From Saccharomycopsis fibuligera x Saccharomycopsis cf. fibuligera (Eukaryota > Ascomycota > Saccharomycetes > Ascoideales > Saccharomycopsidaceae): a DNA stretch of 64,000 bases. The DNA is taken from contig CP012817.1 of assembly GCA_001936135.1 (NCBI GenBank), positions 2,666,001-2,730,000 on the forward strand, given 5' to 3'. How positions within the stretch are numbered: the first letter of the stretch is position 1; the number at the start of each line of letters is the position of its first letter. The notes beneath the pieces are model-generated. The model was not told the DNA's origin and ran no database searches. It saw only the letters and a program-made list of their open reading frames with translations. The position numbers were made by a program, and so were the translations under genes. Below are positions 38,839 through 49,826 of this stretch, piece by piece.

Positions 38839-39564
38839 ATGTCATTTAACAGATTTTTCAATGATCCATTTTTTACAAACGACCCATTTGCTAACGACCC
38901 ATTTTTCAATCCAATGGCTACTCAGAATCGCAACAACGCAAACAACAGACTAACCAATAACGGTGTTAGTGGCTCTGGAGGCGGCGTCAGCGGCAATCAG
39001 AGCCGTGGTATTTCCAATGATCCATTCGATCCAGGCAACCAAATGGCATTTTTCGGTGGCGGAGGATTTGGTGGTGGTCCAGGTAGTTTAATGTCCAATA
39101 TGATGGGTAATATGGGCATGGAAGATCATTTTTTTGGAAACTCAGCTGGTTCTGGTTTCGGTGGAGGTAGTAATCAAATCCACATTACTACTAAAGACAA
39201 TTACTATGAATTGACTTTAGAGATTTACAATTTGGACAAGAGCTCAGTAGACTTGCATATTGATCCGGTTAGCAAAATGGTTTCAGTTTCTGGGTCAGTG
39301 GTCAACAAAATCAATCGAAATGGGTTTCAATCAGTTTCTTCACAATCATTTTCTCAATCTGTCTCATTACCTAGCCCTCAAAACGAGCAAATTGATGATA
39401 CTAATGTCCAAATCACTTATGTTGATAATATTTTGACAATTTTGGTGCCTAAACAGACTTTCCAAACATTGCAGGACGATCCAGGAAATTACAAGCACAC
39501 TAATGACCGATACATTGAAAATCGTGAAAGTTCACCAGAATCAAACAAAATTGAGGAATTGTAA
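38839..39564 (+). CDS. Small heat-shock protein (alpha-crystallin domain, Hsp21-like)
   Basis: A 241-aa Hsp20-family chaperone. The N-terminus has the repeated Phe-Phe/Asn-Asp-Pro-Phe pattern (RFFNDPFFTNDPFANDPFF), then a Gly/Asn/Met-rich segment (30-105). The alpha-crystallin domain spans ~108-205 (QIHITTKDNYYELTLEIYNL, SKMVSVSGSV, ITYVDNILTILVPK), with a short tail ending in an acidic motif. No classic IxI motif is obvious in the tail. Similar to the small HSP of Candida species (Hsp21), which protects against heat and other stress; S. cerevisiae Hsp26/42 are distant relatives. Confidence 0.85.
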   Translation: MSFNRFFNDPFFTNDPFANDPFFNPMATQNRNNANNRLTNNGVSGSGGGVSGNQSRGISNDPFDPGNQMAFFGGGGFGGGPGSLMSNMMGNMGMEDHFFGNSAGSGFGGGSNQIHITTKDNYYELTLEIYNLDKSSVDLHIDPVSKMVSVSGSVVNKINRNGFQSVSSQSFSQSVSLPSPQNEQIDDTNVQITYVDNILTILVPKQTFQTLQDDPGNYKHTNDRYIENRESSPESNKIEEL

Positions 39565-39659
39565 TTTAATGTGGAATGATCTATAATCCTTTTTTACATT
39601 TTTCCTTTCTTTCATTTCGCTTTTAATTTTTTTTTATAGCAATTTCATCAGATGTATAT

Positions 39660-39690
<31 letters not shown>

Positions 39691-40062
39691 TTTTACAGAA
39701 CATATTTTGCTCACTAATTAATAATAAGTATTTTAATTGTGGAAAGTTATTAAAACGTAAAACATAGAACCCGTATAAAAATAAAAAAAGAAAAAAACAA
39801 TATATGAGTGAAAAAAAGAACCATAGCAAGAATAATATTAACCCAGAGAGCGATGATGAATTAAACGCCAAAGAAAAAACAAAAATATGAAACGTTCTAC
39901 CAAGAAATCCAAAATAAAACTGATAAAAATTTGACAACGATATTAATTTTTAGAGTTTACTGAAAGAAAAACCAAACAACTGTAAAATGAAGAAAAACAA
40001 TACAAATATCAACAAACTGTCAGAAAAATTGAGTGATGACAACCTTGAGGTTTAATAAATTC
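39565..40062. other. Convergent intergenic region with A27-T9 tract
   Basis: 498 bp. About 27 A residues are followed directly by about 9 T residues (39660-39694). The rest is A-rich. It lies between two gene 3' ends, so the tract is not in a promoter. Confidence 0.5.
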
Positions 40063-40521
40063 TTATTTGTTGTCCCCTCCGGTTTCTGAAGATTCTGACT
40101 CTTCGGTGATACTATTATCTATTGAACCGAGCCTATTAGTTAAAAACCATGAATTGTTGAGAGTGCCGATAGCCGTACTTGAACCAGTAGAATAACTCTT
40201 ATCCAATGTGGAATCCTTCGAAGTAATAGTAGCATTAGTAGAAGAAGTAGGAACAGGGATATTATTGATTTCCTTTTCTTTCCCTTTAGCTTCACTACCG
40301 CCTTTTCCCTTTTCTTTGTTTCTTTTATCCACTCTGCTAGCTTCATCTTTCAAATTTCTCAAATATTCCAAATTACTATACTTTTCGGCAAACAATTCTT
40401 CTTCATTGTCATTATTTTGACTTGATGTGGTACTCAAATCGCCGATAGAAACTGCGTCGACAAATGAAGAACTATCATCAGCGAAATCATCGTTGCCATC
40501 GTTGGGATGAACTTGGTCATT

Positions 40522-40556
<35 letters not shown>

Positions 40557-41514
40557 AATGTTCATTGTTATTGTAATCATCATTATCTAGATTGATATCA
40601 AGTCCCATGACAATATCTTTGATTTTCTCATTATCATAAACTTGACTAATCAAAGCAAGCTCATCAGTATCCGACCCACCAAATTCTTCATCCTCCACTA
40701 ATTCAATAAGTTTGCTATTAATCGACCCCGTAAAACTATTATAACTGTTTTTCAGGGAACCACCACCAACTGTGGATAAAGCACCGACAGCAGACACATT
40801 TGGGTTAGTACCAGTAAAAGCGTCCAAAACTGTTTTTACTGCGGCAATAGATTTATGATAAATCACCTTTAAGGTCATACCATTATATAGCGATTTTGTA
40901 AGCAACATCACAAACCCAGTGAAAATTGCCACTATGGAGCTGAATACGACTGACATAATGATGAATTTGTAAATTAAATAAATAAACGCCCAAAAATTGA
41001 CCTGCTTTTTAGATCCGTTAGCGGCAGTGCTCCAATATTGGTTGAATCTTGTGCCAGTATAGCCCCTTCTAAGCTGCTTTAAATATAATTCGTTGTTGCT
41101 AGACCAGTGATTATTGTAGATATTGTTGATGTTACGGTGATAGTTGCTTGTATCGTCATGGTGAATATTCAGACGGCGAAACTGGTGATAGTTGAGCAAT
41201 CCAAACAAATTGACATCAAACAAGAGTACAAGAGCAGTGTTGATCGGTATGAGTAGCAATTCGATAACGTAAACCGCTAAGGTTAAACAAGGGATGAATA
41301 TCATATACTTCAAGCTAGTAATGGCCCATAGCATAGGTTTTATCGTCATGTATTGTACAATAGTTTTAGCCAATCGGTATAGCTTGGTTATTAGGTGAAT
41401 TGATAATGTAATGATATTATATCCTGCTGATGTTAGCACTGACTTGATATCATAATGGGCAGGTGAGTCCTTATGGAGGATGACAAAGTTTTCGTGTTCG
41501 CTCTTTGTAGTCAT
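40063..41514 (-). CDS. Membrane protein with acidic C-terminal tail, possibly Ldb16-like
   Basis: A 483-aa protein of uncertain family. Hydrophobic segments occupy ~40-105 (AITSLKYMIFIPCLTLAVYV, then LLLIPINTALVLLFDVN) and ~175-215 (WAFIYLIYKFIIMSVVFSS, then IVAIFTGFVMLLTK). A Ser/Asn-rich cytosolic tail follows with a poly-Asp run of ~11-13 residues (CAT repeat, 40519-40557) and a Lys/Glu-rich patch. The paired hairpin-like hydrophobic stretches and FDVNLFGLL recall Ldb16, the seipin partner at lipid droplets, but I am going by layout more than sequence identity, and this protein is longer. An A27 run lies just upstream of the ATG (41534-41560). Confidence 0.65.
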
Positions 41515-41532
41515 GGTTCCATAGTCGTATTG

Positions 41533-41563
<31 letters not shown>

Positions 41564-42823
41564 TTGAAGAAACTTGGGAGTGAAAAACTTAATGGAAATT
41601 CACAGTTACTAGTGATTCTTGAAGGTACTGTTTGAGTGATTGAGGAAACACAATTGAGTGAAATATTGGTAGGCTAGACAAATAATGATTTCACCAAATA
41701 GGTCGAGTCGTTTGAGAAACCTAGGTGATTTGGGTAGTCTTGATACCAACTAGTGATGATGGCAAAAAATTAGAGAAGCAAGGGAAGAAGAAAGGTATAG
41801 AAAAAGAATGTAGAGCAAAACTAAAGTCAGAGGAAAAACAAAAACAAGGAACAAGGAACACTTATTTATCTTGAAGCAGGAACGGTCTTCAATTACAATT
41901 ACCATTTAAGGAGGGGCAAATTCTATTCAACTAGATAAAAATAAAACCGAGATACATAGCATTGAACTAATAAAACTAGTATAAGTTTAAGCTTCTTTAT
42001 CCTTTTTTTTTTCTTCCTTTTTCCTTGTCTTAACACTATTTGCGTTACAACTACGATTAGTACTGCTGCTGCTGCGATGCTCCGCCATGCATATGGGCTT
42101 AAACTGGCAAACTAAACGTGTAAGCTATAATTTAGTTCCATATAGATAGAACTCTCTGCAACTATTGCGGTAGCAGATAAATATCGCTATACTGATATAC
42201 TGGAGTGAGTATATGCCCGTACGCTGAACTTACAATAGTACAAGCTATTAAAAAGAGGCACAAATTTGCAGATTCTAGATGAAAGAAAAGTACAAACTAT
42301 AGTTTATCACAGTTGACAAACTAAATTACACATAAAACATTATCTAAAATATCAAAAAACTTTTTAATATATCATAAGGCAGATTGAAAAAATGAAAATT
42401 AACAAAACAATTAAAGCATAACCTAATATCGAACAACCAAAGCAAACGAAAAAAAAAAAAATAAAAAATAGAAAAAAAATAAAAAATAAACTCAAGCCAA
42501 GGGTATCACAACAAAAGTTCGTTTCCAAGATTTAATTATAGGGCAGAATAAAGAAGAAATAATAAGAATAGAAAATAAAAGTTTAGAGAAATGAAAAATA
42601 AAAAAAGGAAACATTAAAAAAGCAGAGCAGGAGACATATTGAAAATGTAAAAGAAATCAGCAAAAGGAATTAGTAAAATTAATGATATAATGTTTGCAAT
42701 AAAAAAAACGAATTCAGCTCATTGAGCTATAATATAAAAGCATAACAGAGCGTAATAGGAAAGTGAAAATCAAACAGAATTATAAAAAAAAAAAAAAAAA
42801 AGGAGTCATTTAATAAAAATAAT
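41515..42823. other. 1.3-kb gene-free region
   Basis: Between the start of the 483-aa membrane protein gene and the BUD3 stop, both minus strand. It holds A-runs (41534-41560; 42783-42800), purine-rich blocks and a more complex segment around 42050-42330 with no frame. No tRNA, LTR or conserved RNA recognised. An unannotated non-coding RNA or long 5' leader is possible. Confidence 0.45.
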
Positions 42824-45800
42824 TTAGGTCATAATTGTATCATTAGCAACATCACTATAAGATCTTTTAAATCCACTTCTTTTAGTATACCGGCTTTCAC
42901 GGTCAGCCACGTCATGATTGTGAACTTCGTAATCATTGTGATCACTCTGATCAAGGTGATGTTGATATTGGTGTCCTTGATGTGAACCATGATGCTCAGT
43001 TTCGTCAAAATCTTCTTCTTCTTCTTCATCGAAAACTTCCGATGCTTCGATGTCACTGTCTTCTTCATCGATGATATTTTTCGAATATTCATCACCAATA
43101 CTACCGCCAAATCCATTACGGAATGAGTGACTATGACCAGTGGTAGGAAACTGTGTATAAGGATAGTCTTCAGTATTGCTAATCTTTTGAGCTTCACCAA
43201 AACTGGATAGCGTAGGTAACGTACTCATCAAACCATGCTGTTTTGGCTCATCAAATGATTCATCATCTTCAATGAGGTCCTCAGATACTAATCCCTCGTG
43301 AACGGCTTCCCGATCTTCATCACCGTCTTCATTAATGCCATTATGATCGGTTTCTTCCTCTTCGTCACCATCACTGCTAAATCCAAAATCGTCATCATTT
43401 TCTGAAGAATGGGTCACCCCTTTAGTAATTTTCGCAAATCTGATCTCTTCAAATTCATCATCAGCAATGTTATCAGGAGTAATGAAATCATCATCATCAT
43501 CAGTAGTATGACGATGCAATCTCACTCCATCTTCTTTTTCTTCTTCTTCTTCTTCTTCTTCTTCTTCTTCATATTCCTCATCAGAATGTTGTGTATCATG
43601 TTCCTCTTCATCATCAAAGCCAAAATCGTCATCTTCTTCGTCATCATCATCTAATCTTCGCTCATCGTCAGATAATTGAGCTGCTTTACTAGCAAGTTCT
43701 GAGCATTCGTGATTATGATTATTGCTACCGCTGATATTGTTCATAGAATCAAATTTTTCCTTAGACAAAAGCAAAGCATATAATTTTTGATCGTCGTCTA
43801 GATTTTCTGAATTTGGCAACTTCAAAGAATTCAAGGAATGTCTAATCTTATTCTGGTATGGTAACAAATTAATATTTTTACTTCTACTGAGGCTTCGTTC
43901 CGGCCCTATGACATTTTTGTTCATTTCTTTTGGAATATTCAATAATGTGGAATTATCTCTAGCAATAATCCAATTTGGCGCAACAGTTTCATCAACAAAA
44001 TCATTATAGATACTGAACCCTGATTCTGTTTTTTTGAATGAATGTTTAGAAAAATTTATACTGGAACTGTCACGAGTCAATGTCCAGTTTCTTGAAGTTG
44101 AAGATTTCATTGATTTCATAAACATCTTCTCGCTATGGTTGCTACTTAGCAAGCTACCAACTTTTTCAATATTTGTTAATGATGAGTTTTCTCTAGCAAT
44201 GACCCAATTTCTTTTAGTATCATCATCATCACTATCTTCGTAGTCATCAACAAATAGACTGTTTCTAATTGACTCCTTGATTGAATTTGTGTTATTATGT
44301 GCAGTAAACATAGAATCAGTGCCGCTAGCATTATTGCTAGAGAACCCTTCATTCGTGAAAACAGTACTGGCAATAATCCCGCTACTACCAGCACCGCCAT
44401 CTTCAGCATTGCTTTTTCGGTGGTTCTTGAGGGATAATATATGCTCCTTTTGCTCTTTGGCTAGTTTTAATTTAGAAATTTCTTCAATATGTTGGTAATT
44501 TTCCTTACCAATGTCAACAGTAGCGACTTTTTCAGCGCTCTGCTGCTGCTGCTGTTTTTTGATTCTATACTGCAGTAATCTCACGCCATCTCCAACATTA
44601 TTCGAACTAAGACTCTCGTGCTTACTGCTTGGGTTATGGTTATCAAATATTTCATCAAGAACGTTTGAGCCTCTCTTACTATGGGTTGGTGACACAGCTA
44701 TAGACATAGAAACTCTAGTTGAAGGAATTGGCGAGATGTCATGAATGCTTCTTGACCTTCTAACGGTTGGAGAAACCGGTACGGTAATAATGCCACCAGT
44801 TTTCTGGCGTGGTTGAGATTGCGGATCTTGAACTGGTCTAATTGTACTGCTATTATTATCAATAAGATCGCCTTCCCCATTACCAACGTTGACAGAAATC
44901 GATGAACGAATCTTGAAATCAGAAGCACGCATTGCCGAATGTTTTGCGGTTGGAGAGTCAGAAACGTCAGAATATCTTGACTTGCCACCACCGCCTCTTG
45001 CTGATGATCTGATTCTACTTGGTTTGGATGGTGTACCATATGGACTGTTAACCAAATCATCCATGGTGGTATTGAATGTTGAAATGGAATCTTTTGAAAC
45101 AGTTTTTCTCAAATGTGGTGAAATAGCAGTGTCTTGCTGTTGTTGCTTGATAGTAGCTTGATTTTGTTGTTGTTGCACGTCATAAGTCTGTTGTGATGAT
45201 GATGTCAATATCTGAGGATTCAATGACATTGTAGATTTCTTATTGTTAACGTCAACTGACATGTTAAGTGATGACTTAAAAAGTTTATTTAAAGTTCGAG
45301 AAACTTTAGTTTCTTTTCTTGGAGTAAGTAACTCATTACTATTAGTGACATATTTTACTGGCGAATGTGCCGATGATGCTGCGGGTGGTTGTTGCACTCG
45401 CGCTGGTACATGCATATTTTCAGTAGATATTTTACTAGTTGTCTTGCCAGGAGACGGAGTCTTTGGTTTTCTTCTGAAAAGTTTGTCGAAAAAGCTAGTT
45501 TTTTTCTTTGGTGTGGAAGATTTATTTGCTCTTGGAGAAATTACTGATGGCATTGGTGGAGTCTTGGCTGGGATCTTTGAAGGTTCTGAAGTAGTTCCTT
45601 TTTCATTATGTGATTTCCTCATTGGGGTAGTGAGTTGAGATTTGCTATAGTTATTATTCTTATTAATATGTGTTGGGGTTTGACCACTTGTTGTTTCCAA
45701 TGCAGTCGTCGTAGTTGCCCCCTCACTGTCATGTCTCTTCTTATTAACAACAACAGTACTTGCATTGGACTCATTTATGTTTGTGAATGCGGACAAGAGG

Positions 45801-48793
45801 GTTTCTTTACTCTTGGTGAACTTTTGATTCAATCTAGCATTGGAAGTGCCATTTTCGTCATTGTTGCTTTGATGCTCAACATTCGATGGTTGGATCTTGA
45901 CACGACGTTCAGTTTCACGTTCAATATCACGTTCAATATCAGCTGGAATTTTTCTCATTGGGACATAAGGTTGAGATGAGGATGACGGTGGTCTTTTAAC
46001 CTTATTAGCAACACCAACACTAGCACGGTCAGGTCGACTAGGAGTCAATGATCTCTCTCTATTGGTGCTGCTATCTTGTGATTTTCTTCTAATATGCTCA
46101 GTTTTCATAGGACTGCATTTGATCATTTTGTTGCTATTGTTGTTTCTGATATTCTTGCTTGCTAATTTCTTCTTTGATGGGCTTATAAGCAACTTCATAA
46201 CACTTGTTCTCTTTTCAATTCTTTTTGGTGAAACATTTGCATCTTTATCAACGCTCTTAAGACCAGCTATCTTTAAGTCAGTAGCCTTTTTGGAGTCTAC
46301 AGCTTGACCAGCAGCTTCAACCTCGTTCTCTTCCTTTTCCATTTCTTCTTCCTCAGCCTCTTCAGTCAAAAAATAATTTGGCTCTGTATACTCGCCATTT
46401 ATATACAGTATCAAATAATCAGCAAGCTTATCGTTAGCACTAATCAAGTAATTAACCATTGCTTCGTTTTTGTAACTGAGAAAATTTGAATACAAATTAC
46501 TAAGCTCTTCGGCTAGGAAAGTTGAGAACTCAGTACTTGATAGCTTGTGTTGAATTGTTGAACCATCCTTTGTCAAGCCATAAATCTCAATATTTTCATT
46601 ATCCACAAATCTTGCACTTAGACCAGCAAATAAATTATGTTGATACAAATACGTTTTGTTAATTTTCATATTTAAAAACAAGGCAAATGGAGATTTTGAT
46701 TTCTCATCAACGTAAACTGATTTTTCATGAGCAGTAGAGTATACTGAGAGTCCTAAGTTTCTAGTTTTGAAAAGATGGAACGGCGAGGATTTGTTCAAAA
46801 TCTTGGCCTTATTGACCAAGTCAATAACTTTGAGACCGTTATTAAGCTTGTTTACATCGTTAATCTGGTATTTTTTGATAGAGTCAATTTCATGAATACC
46901 TTTCGGCTGATTAGTCTTGATACCATTGCCAACAACAAAAAATTGAATCATTTTGCCCTCATTGTAGGTTGAAGGATAAATGTCGCCAATGTCAGCCCAG
47001 CCGCTAACTTTCAAATGTGGTAAATTTGTCAACGGGATTTGATTAATTAACGAGTGCATCAAAATATCTGGAATTGAAGGCTCGTGAACTTTAACAAACG
47101 ATGCATTATTCAAATTGTAAAAGCCGGCTTTTGACTTTTTGTCATTGTTGTTTTTAGCATTGTCCACGTTCACCGACATTGACATTTTATTTCTTGCCAA
47201 TTTTCTGTAATATTCTTTATCATCAATTGTCAAAAACAAAATATGATCGCTGAATATTATAACAATGTCTTCATTGTATTCGCTATTTGTGACCAAATTT
47301 TTCCCACCAAAGATAGATACCACTCTTCTGGTTAACCACCCATATTGCAATTCCACTGGCCACCCGGAAGCCAATTCAGTCAATAATTTGCCTGTTGGGG
47401 TAAACACACGATTATTGTAAGGTTTCAATTTATCTCTACCAAAAGCGTCTATTGTGTTTATGGAGCTCTTGTAGTATTTTTCAGATTTCAACTTGATTTG
47501 AGAATTCCATTGGTTATTTTCCATTAGTCTATTGAGGATCAATTTCAATTTAATCAAATTCAAAGAACCATGGATCAACGATTCAATTTTTCTCTTGGTG
47601 AAACTGTCTATATCCACTTGGGTATCATTTAGGAACTGCGCAAAGTTGTCAAAAAAAAAACTCAACTGAAATGTAAAGTTCTTGGTGGCGGCTTCATGTC
47701 TCATGTATGCTTTGTAAAAATACGGAATAGTGGTACCACATGCTTTCAAAATTTCGTAGCTCCCAAAGGGAAAAGCCACTTTCAAAGAATCCAAAAAGAT
47801 GCAATTTATTCTTGTGATTTCATCAATTGTTGGAGGAAATATCAAATTCAATTTAGATATCGTAAGAGACCCAACTTCACCATTCAAAACTTTGATTCTC
47901 AAGGGCACGACGAAATTCTGTAGAAACTGTACTAAATTTTTGGTGAAATTCGTTTGTACTTTGATTAGCTCTTCGCATATGGAAGTGGTTAGCTCGTCAT
48001 CATTGATATCTTCGGGCGGCGCCACGGACTCTTCAAGAGGCACTTTATACACTTGTTCAGTAGACTCTGGAGAGTACTCCGTCAACGGGTCAAACAACTG
48101 GTCCAACTGTTCACCGAGCAAGAAAACCAACTTGTTATTCTCGTCAATTTCCTCTTCTGAATCGACGTACACAATATCCAACATCAACGCGTTAGAAAAC
48201 TTTTGCTGCAAGTAACCTAAATCCAAGATTTTTTCACCAATTTGCGTAGGCACCTTATTAACAATCAACTGCATTGAGGAAGCCAAGTCGCCAGCAGTAG
48301 TCTCGTCCCAATCAAACGAGTTTTCGGCCAAGGAGCTTGATTTTTCAAGCAAAATATTTCTCAAATTGACATCCAAGTTAGCGTACGCGCGTAGCCCAGT
48401 TATTGCCAATGATCTTCTAACATTGGATCTCCTGTACTCGGGCAACAAATTCTCACAAGCAGGGAAATATCGGGATCTTGCATCTATGGTGAGAGAGTTA
48501 TACTGGTTTTCCCCGTGTCTTGCAATCAACACCGTGCTGATTTTTTCGGTTATGGGGTCCTCGTACACCATGGCTATGATTTGCCCAAAGAGAAGGGCAT
48601 CGTGGCCAACAAAATAAGCAGCATTGGGGATGATTTTTTGCCAGTCATACAAAGTTTTCAAGTTTTTGCTGTCGTCGGTTCGTATGAGACTTAGAGACTT
48701 TATATCCTGGCACGAGGGGGTTTTCGACTTGGTGTGCATAGAGCCGTTGTAGCTCTTTGTAGTAGACATTGGGCCATGCTTGTTCAGGTACAT
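42824..48793 (-). CDS. BUD3: Axial bud-site and Cdc42 GEF scaffold Bud3
   Basis: A 1989-aa protein of the septin-associated bud-neck landmark and a Cdc42 exchange factor. The first ~750 residues match yeast Bud3 well: YFPACENL, AGDLASSMQLI, FLLGEQLDQLFDPLTEYSPE, the DH-type block QTNFTKNLVQFLQNF...FPPTIDEITRINCIFLDSL, YFYKAYMRHEAATKNF and GKLLTELASGWPVELQYGWL. The rest is Ser/Lys-rich disordered, with SPSKK/TPRK patches, a poly-Gln cluster, a three-copy NW(V/T/I)xxRxxS motif (plus-strand span ~43920-44220), a long poly-Glu run (43530-43571) and an acidic C-terminus. A 15-bp tandem repeat at ~45905-45945 encodes IERD/IERE/TERR. The start is the first in-frame ATG (MYLNKHGPM). Longer than the S. 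cerevisiae protein (1636 aa). Confidence 0.94.
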   Translation of the reverse strand: MYLNKHGPMSTTKSYNGSMHTKSKTPSCQDIKSLSLIRTDDSKNLKTLYDWQKIIPNAAYFVGHDALLFGQIIAMVYEDPITEKISTVLIARHGENQYNSLTIDARSRYFPACENLLPEYRRSNVRRSLAITGLRAYANLDVNLRNILLEKSSSLAENSFDWDETTAGDLASSMQLIVNKVPTQIGEKILDLGYLQQKFSNALMLDIVYVDSEEEIDENNKLVFLLGEQLDQLFDPLTEYSPESTEQVYKVPLEESVAPPEDINDDELTTSICEELIKVQTNFTKNLVQFLQNFVVPLRIKVLNGEVGSLTISKLNLIFPPTIDEITRINCIFLDSLKVAFPFGSYEILKACGTTIPYFYKAYMRHEAATKNFTFQLSFFFDNFAQFLNDTQVDIDSFTKRKIESLIHGSLNLIKLKLILNRLMENNQWNSQIKLKSEKYYKSSINTIDAFGRDKLKPYNNRVFTPTGKLLTELASGWPVELQYGWLTRRVVSIFGGKNLVTNSEYNEDIVIIFSDHILFLTIDDKEYYRKLARNKMSMSVNVDNAKNNNDKKSKAGFYNLNNASFVKVHEPSIPDILMHSLINQIPLTNLPHLKVSGWADIGDIYPSTYNEGKMIQFFVVGNGIKTNQPKGIHEIDSIKKYQINDVNKLNNGLKVIDLVNKAKILNKSSPFHLFKTRNLGLSVYSTAHEKSVYVDEKSKSPFALFLNMKINKTYLYQHNLFAGLSARFVDNENIEIYGLTKDGSTIQHKLSSTEFSTFLAEELSNLYSNFLSYKNEAMVNYLISANDKLADYLILYINGEYTEPNYFLTEEAEEEEMEKEENEVEAAGQAVDSKKATDLKIAGLKSVDKDANVSPKRIEKRTSVMKLLISPSKKKLASKNIRNNNSNKMIKCSPMKTEHIRRKSQDSSTNRERSLTPSRPDRASVGVANKVKRPPSSSSQPYVPMRKIPADIERDIERETERRVKIQPSNVEHQSNNDENGTSNARLNQKFTKSKETLLSAFTNINESNASTVVVNKKRHDSEGATTTTALETTSGQTPTHINKNNNYSKSQLTTPMRKSHNEKGTTSEPSKIPAKTPPMPSVISPRANKSSTPKKKTSFFDKLFRRKPKTPSPGKTTSKISTENMHVPARVQQPPAASSAHSPVKYVTNSNELLTPRKETKVSRTLNKLFKSSLNMSVDVNNKKSTMSLNPQILTSSSQQTYDVQQQQNQATIKQQQQDTAISPHLRKTVSKDSISTFNTTMDDLVNSPYGTPSKPSRIRSSARGGGGKSRYSDVSDSPTAKHSAMRASDFKIRSSISVNVGNGEGDLIDNNSSTIRPVQDPQSQPRQKTGGIITVPVSPTVRRSRSIHDISPIPSTRVSMSIAVSPTHSKRGSNVLDEIFDNHNPSSKHESLSSNNVGDGVRLLQYRIKKQQQQQSAEKVATVDIGKENYQHIEEISKLKLAKEQKEHILSLKNHRKSNAEDGGAGSSGIIASTVFTNEGFSSNNASGTDSMFTAHNNTNSIKESIRNSLFVDDYEDSDDDDTKRNWVIARENSSLTNIEKVGSLLSSNHSEKMFMKSMKSSTSRNWTLTRDSSSINFSKHSFKKTESGFSIYNDFVDETVAPNWIIARDNSTLLNIPKEMNKNVIGPERSLSRSKNINLLPYQNKIRHSLNSLKLPNSENLDDDQKLYALLLSKEKFDSMNNISGSNNHNHECSELASKAAQLSDDERRLDDDDEEDDDFGFDDEEEHDTQHSDEEYEEEEEEEEEEEKEDGVRLHRHTTDDDDDFITPDNIADDEFEEIRFAKITKGVTHSSENDDDFGFSSDGDEEEETDHNGINEDGDEDREAVHEGLVSEDLIEDDESFDEPKQHGLMSTLPTLSSFGEAQKISNTEDYPYTQFPTTGHSHSFRNGFGGSIGDEYSKNIIDEEDSDIEASEVFDEEEEEDFDETEHHGSHQGHQYQHHLDQSDHNDYEVHNHDVADRESRYTKRSGFKRSYSDVANDTIMT
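43530..43571. repeat. Poly-Glu (TTC)n tract in BUD3
   Basis: A nearly pure TTC array on the plus strand, encoding a run of ~13 glutamates in the acidic tail of Bud3. Confidence 0.85.
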
Positions 48794-49826
48794 TATGATA
48801 TTTTGCGAGCGGTCTGTAGAGCGAGTGCCAGTGGCGCAGTCCAGCGAGAACGTTGCGGTGCAAGCGTTATGTGAGGGCAGATTCAAATTCAAACTGCAGA
48901 CGTTTCTGCTTGTTCCAGAGAGGTACTGTACGTGTGTGTGGAGAGCGCTACTCTGTCAGCAATAACGGCAATGAAGTTTCGCGGCCCAGGGCAGAAACAC
49001 TTGTTGGCAAAAAAACAAAAACAAAAACACAGAATAGATGCAAAAGGAGGGAACTGGGTGGGACGATTTATAGTGTGAATTATATGTTTGTGCAGGCAGC
49101 GTACAGCGATGACAGTAAGGGTGGTACAGCGCCAAAACAGTAGCAATGGCAATGATGGTGATGACGATGATGACGATGACGGTGTATATACAGCAAAGAA
49201 CGAGTAAACATAAATAAATCAATCAGTACATGAAAATAAAAACAACACCGTAGCTGCGCTGTACACTGCTCTCTCTCTCTCTCTCTCTCCTTCTCTTTCA
49301 TTTTCTTTTTCTTGTTTTTTTCTACATTTTTCCTGTCTGCAGAGTTGCCCGGCGCTGGCTCTGAGACACGGACGCACTTGTTGCTGGGCGAGTTGGCGGG
49401 CGAGTTGCCGAGTATCGAGAACTACGGCTGGCGAAGCGTGGATCCGTGGATTCGCATGCGCCAAGTTGGCTATTGCGATATTTTGCAGCAATGCCTGTGT
49501 GCTATTGGCAGGAAACAAGCGAAGAGTACCAGCAGCCGAGCTGAAGGACGACAGAGGGAGGGGCGTCCAGTCGACAGTCGGTTTTTGGACATCCGCGGAG
49601 GGTAAGCCCGCCTACTACTGCGTGATCCGAGCAGCAGCGCGCAGGTGCGCGCACCTGTGCGCATGTCCGCGCCCGCGCCAGCCAAAGTGGCCTCACGTGA
49701 CGCAAACAGAAAGTCGCGAAAATAAAAAAAAAAAAAAAAAAAAGAAAAAGAAAAAGAAAAAGAAAAAGAAAAAGAAAAATATTTTGATTTTGATCTTGAA
49801 CCGGAAGCAGCACAACCAGCACTGCA
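48794..49826. promoter_or_regulatory. BUD3 / DCC1 divergent promoter
   Basis: 1.03 kb, with GC content rising toward DCC1. It contains a (CT)n run (49270-49290), a GC-rich block (49330-49720), CACGTGA (CACGTG at 49694-49699) and a poly(A) run followed by AAAAAG hexanucleotide repeats (49726-49780). Open frames here are products of the simple repeats. Confidence 0.55.
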
